In this document: one piece after another, positions 62,176-64,000 of the stretch
Layout: every line of letters starts with the position of its first letter
How positions within the stretch are numbered: position 1 is the stretch's first letter
Assembly (NCBI RefSeq): GCF_003206695.1
Contig: NZ_PZJN01000004.1
Coordinates: 353,570 to 417,569, forward strand
Source of the DNA: Salinicola halophyticus
GTDB lineage: Bacteria > Pseudomonadota > Gammaproteobacteria > Pseudomonadales > Halomonadaceae
Direction: 5' to 3'
DNA: 64,000 nucleotides
Position numbers and translations under genes: made by a program
Notes under the pieces: generated by a model
What the model was told of the DNA's origin: nothing
Seen by the model: only the letters and a program-made list of their open reading frames with translations
Database searches by the model: none

Positions 62176-63837
62176 ATGGCGCAATACGTTTACACCATGA
62201 ACCGGGTGGGCAAGGTCGTCCCCCCGAAGCGCGAGATCCTCAAGGATATCTCGCTATCCTTCTTCCCTGGCGCCAAGATCGGCGTGCTCGGCCTCAACGG
62301 CTCGGGAAAGTCGACGCTGCTGCGCATCATGGCCGGCCTCGACACCGAGCATAACGGCGAAGCGCGGCCGATGCCGGGCATCAATATCGGCTATCTGCCG
62401 CAGGAGCCGGAGCTCGACGACAGCAAGAGCGTTCGCGAAACGGTCGAGGAAGCGCTGGGCGAGATCAAGCAGGCCCAGGAGCAGCTGGAAGCCGTCTACG
62501 TCGCCTACGCCGAGCCGGACGCCGACTTCGACGCGCTGGCCGCACAGCAGGCGCGCCTGGAGAACATCATCGAAGCGGCCGATGCGCATAACATCGAGCG
62601 CAAGCTGGAAGTGGCCGCGGAGGCGCTGCGGCTGCCTTCCTGGGAGGCCAGCGTGGGCCATCTTTCCGGCGGCGAGCGGCGCCGCGTGGCGCTATGCCGG
62701 CTGCTGCTCTCGAGCCCGGACATGCTGCTGCTCGACGAACCGACCAACCATCTGGACGCCGAATCCGTCGCCTGGCTGGAACGCTTCCTGCACGACTATC
62801 CGGGTACCGTTGTGGCGATCACCCACGACCGCTACTTCCTCGACAATGTCGCCGGCTGGATCCTGGAGCTCGACCGCGGCCAGGGCATTCCGTTCGAAGG
62901 CAACTACTCCCAGTGGCTCGAGTCCAAGGAAAAGCGCCTCGAGCAGGAGTCCAAACAGGAAGCCGGACGCCAGCGCGCGATCAAGCAGGAGCTGGAGTGG
63001 GTTCGTCAGAATGCCAAGGGGCGTCAGGCCAAGAGCAAGGCGCGTCTCAACCGCTTCGAAGAGCTCCAGTCGGGCGACTATCAGAAACGCAACGAAACCA
63101 ACGAGATCTACATTCCGCCCGGGCCCCGTCTAGGCGACAAGGTCATCGAGTTTCACGATGTCAGCAAGCGTTTCGACGAGAAGATGCTGTTCGACAATCT
63201 CAGCTTCCAGGTGCCGACTGGCGCGATCGTGGGCATCGTCGGTGGCAACGGCGCCGGCAAGTCGACGCTGTTCAAGCTGATCGACGGCAAGGAACAGCCG
63301 GATGGGGGCGAAGTGGTGCTCGGCGACACGGTCAGCGTTGCCTACGTCGAACAGTTGCGCGATCACTTCGACAATACCCAGACCGTGTGGGAAGCCGTTT
63401 CCGACGGCCAGGATATTCTCAACATCAACGGCTATGAAGTCTCCTCGCGCGCCTACGTGGGCCGGTTCAACTTCAAGGGCACCGACCAGCAGAAACGTCT
63501 GAGCGATCTCTCGGGCGGTGAGCGTGGCCGCCTGCAGCTGGCCCAGACGCTCAAGCAGGCCGCCAACGTGCTGCTGCTCGACGAACCCTCCAACGATCTC
63601 GATATCGAGACGCTGCGCGCGCTGGAAGAAGCGTTGCTGGCCTTCCCTGGCTGCGCCTTGGTGATCTCGCACGATCGCTGGTTTCTCGATCGTATCGCGA
63701 CGCACATCCTGGCCTACGAGGGCGATTCCAACGTGGTCTTCTTCGAAGGCAACTACGCCGAGTACGAAGCTGACTACCACAAGCGTGTCGGCAACGACAC
63801 GCCGAAGCGAATGAAGTACAAGCGCATCGACGCCTGA
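62176..63837 (+). CDS. ettA: Energy-dependent translational throttle protein EttA
   Basis: 553 aa (E. coli 555 aa). Soluble ABC-F protein with two ATPase domains: Walker A GLNGSGKST and GGNGAGKST, signatures LSGGERRRVALCR and LSGGERGRLQLAQ, Walker B LLLDEPTNHLD and LLLDEPSNDLD. The linker between them (SKARLNRFEELQSGDYQKRN) includes the tRNA-contact motif. Binds the ribosomal E site and gates the first elongation step by ATP/ADP ratio. Followed by a strong terminator. Confidence 0.97.
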   Translation: MAQYVYTMNRVGKVVPPKREILKDISLSFFPGAKIGVLGLNGSGKSTLLRIMAGLDTEHNGEARPMPGINIGYLPQEPELDDSKSVRETVEEALGEIKQAQEQLEAVYVAYAEPDADFDALAAQQARLENIIEAADAHNIERKLEVAAEALRLPSWEASVGHLSGGERRRVALCRLLLSSPDMLLLDEPTNHLDAESVAWLERFLHDYPGTVVAITHDRYFLDNVAGWILELDRGQGIPFEGNYSQWLESKEKRLEQESKQEAGRQRAIKQELEWVRQNAKGRQAKSKARLNRFEELQSGDYQKRNETNEIYIPPGPRLGDKVIEFHDVSKRFDEKMLFDNLSFQVPTGAIVGIVGGNGAGKSTLFKLIDGKEQPDGGEVVLGDTVSVAYVEQLRDHFDNTQTVWEAVSDGQDILNINGYEVSSRAYVGRFNFKGTDQQKRLSDLSGGERGRLQLAQTLKQAANVLLLDEPSNDLDIETLRALEEALLAFPGCALVISHDRWFLDRIATHILAYEGDSNVVFFEGNYAEYEADYHKRVGNDTPKRMKYKRIDA

Positions 63838-63869
63838 CTCTCGGATGGCTTTTCGTCCCCGTTGAACGC

Positions 63870-63898
63870 AAATACCCCGCCAATCAGGCGGGGTATTT
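63870..63898. terminator. Rho-independent terminator after ettA
   Basis: Perfect 12-bp stem AAATACCCCGCC / GGCGGGGTATTT with an AATCA loop. Terminates ettA, and by symmetry possibly the convergent gene entering from the right. Confidence 0.92.
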
Positions 63899-63900
63899 GT

Positions 63901-63956
63901 GAGTACCGAAGCATAAGTACCGAATCGTAAGTACCGAATCGTAAGTACCGAATCAT
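63901..63956. repeat. 14-bp tandem repeat, 4 copies
   Basis: Units GAGTACCGAAGCAT, AAGTACCGAATCGT (twice), AAGTACCGAATCAT, directly after the ettA terminator. The last unit contains the probable stop codon of the convergent minus-strand gene. Confidence 0.95.
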
Positions 63957-64000
63957 TCGTTGCCGGTTTGTTCGCTGTCGACCTCGCTGCTGCTGGCTGC
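63953..64000 (-). CDS. C-terminal end of an unidentified gene, cut by the window edge
   Basis: The minus-strand frame ending TGA at 63953-63955 reads AASSSEVDSEQTGNE before the stop, an acidic and polar tail typical of a halophile protein end. Only 15 codons are visible, so the protein cannot be identified; its existence is inferred from the convergent layout with ettA and the shared terminator. Confidence 0.4.
   Translation of the reverse strand, partial: AASSSEVDSEQTGNE

Overview
This 64 kb window is a dense, GC-rich gammaproteobacterial chromosome segment, most likely from the Halomonadaceae (Halomonas/Salinicola/Chromohalobacter type). That placement is inferred from the high GC content, the BCCT osmolyte transporter, the strongly acidic linkers of the pyruvate dehydrogenase E2, FabV, and the general gene mix. 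I see no rRNA, tRNA, CRISPR array, insertion sequence or intact prophage.

Layout, left to right. 1-4.3 kb: aceF (cut by the left edge) and aceE of pyruvate dehydrogenase, with an FNR/ANR-like site upstream. 4.7-12 kb: ampD, a GlxA/AraC regulator, fabV, a small hypothetical, glutathione peroxidase, a Nudix hydrolase, an AidB-like acyl-CoA dehydrogenase and a LysE/RhtB exporter. 12-21 kb: stress and envelope genes (DUF883 protein, AhpD-like protein, Crp/Fnr regulator, diguanylate cyclase, two DoxX paralogues, a UDG-family protein, TspO, glyoxalase I, azoreductase, an MliC-type lipoprotein). 21-24.6 kb: divergent metE/metR. 24.6-27.3 kb: an RstAB-like two-component system. 27.5-33.8 kb: GST, a lipoprotein, a retropepsin-like protease, DUF3253, PEBP, an extensin-like protein, then an EAL + PAS-GGDEF pair for c-di-GMP.

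33.9-39.1 kb is a malonate-use locus: transporter madLM, malonyl-CoA synthetase matB, malonyl-CoA decarboxylase matA and the divergent GntR regulator matR, with two perfect 16-bp palindromes between matA and matR. A BCCT transporter follows. 41.4-45.7 kb is the most intriguing block: a five-gene, partly overlapping operon with a thermostable-hemolysin family protein (looks like an acyltransferase fold), an AMP-binding acyl ligase, a haem-oxygenase-like diiron protein, a short-chain dehydrogenase and a secreted TPR protein. It looks like an uncharacterised acyl-derived metabolite pathway. 45.9-57.4 kb: an LLM flavin oxidoreductase, transaldolase, and a polyol (mannitol/arabitol-type) operon in the order binding protein, two permeases, ATPase, polyol dehydrogenase, xylulokinase, with a divergent LacI regulator. 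57.5-61.1 kb: a PhoPQ-like two-component system next to two divergent PepSY proteins. The right end has yjdM, a PA3496-like protein and ettA.

A structural theme cuts across the window: many loci carry short tandem duplications (11-21 bp, 2-6 copies, each with its own sequence), mostly between genes but also across a start codon, in a signal peptide and at a stop codon. Start sites were chosen by Shine-Dalgarno spacing and family length. Gene functions rest on recognising conserved motifs by eye, not on database searches.
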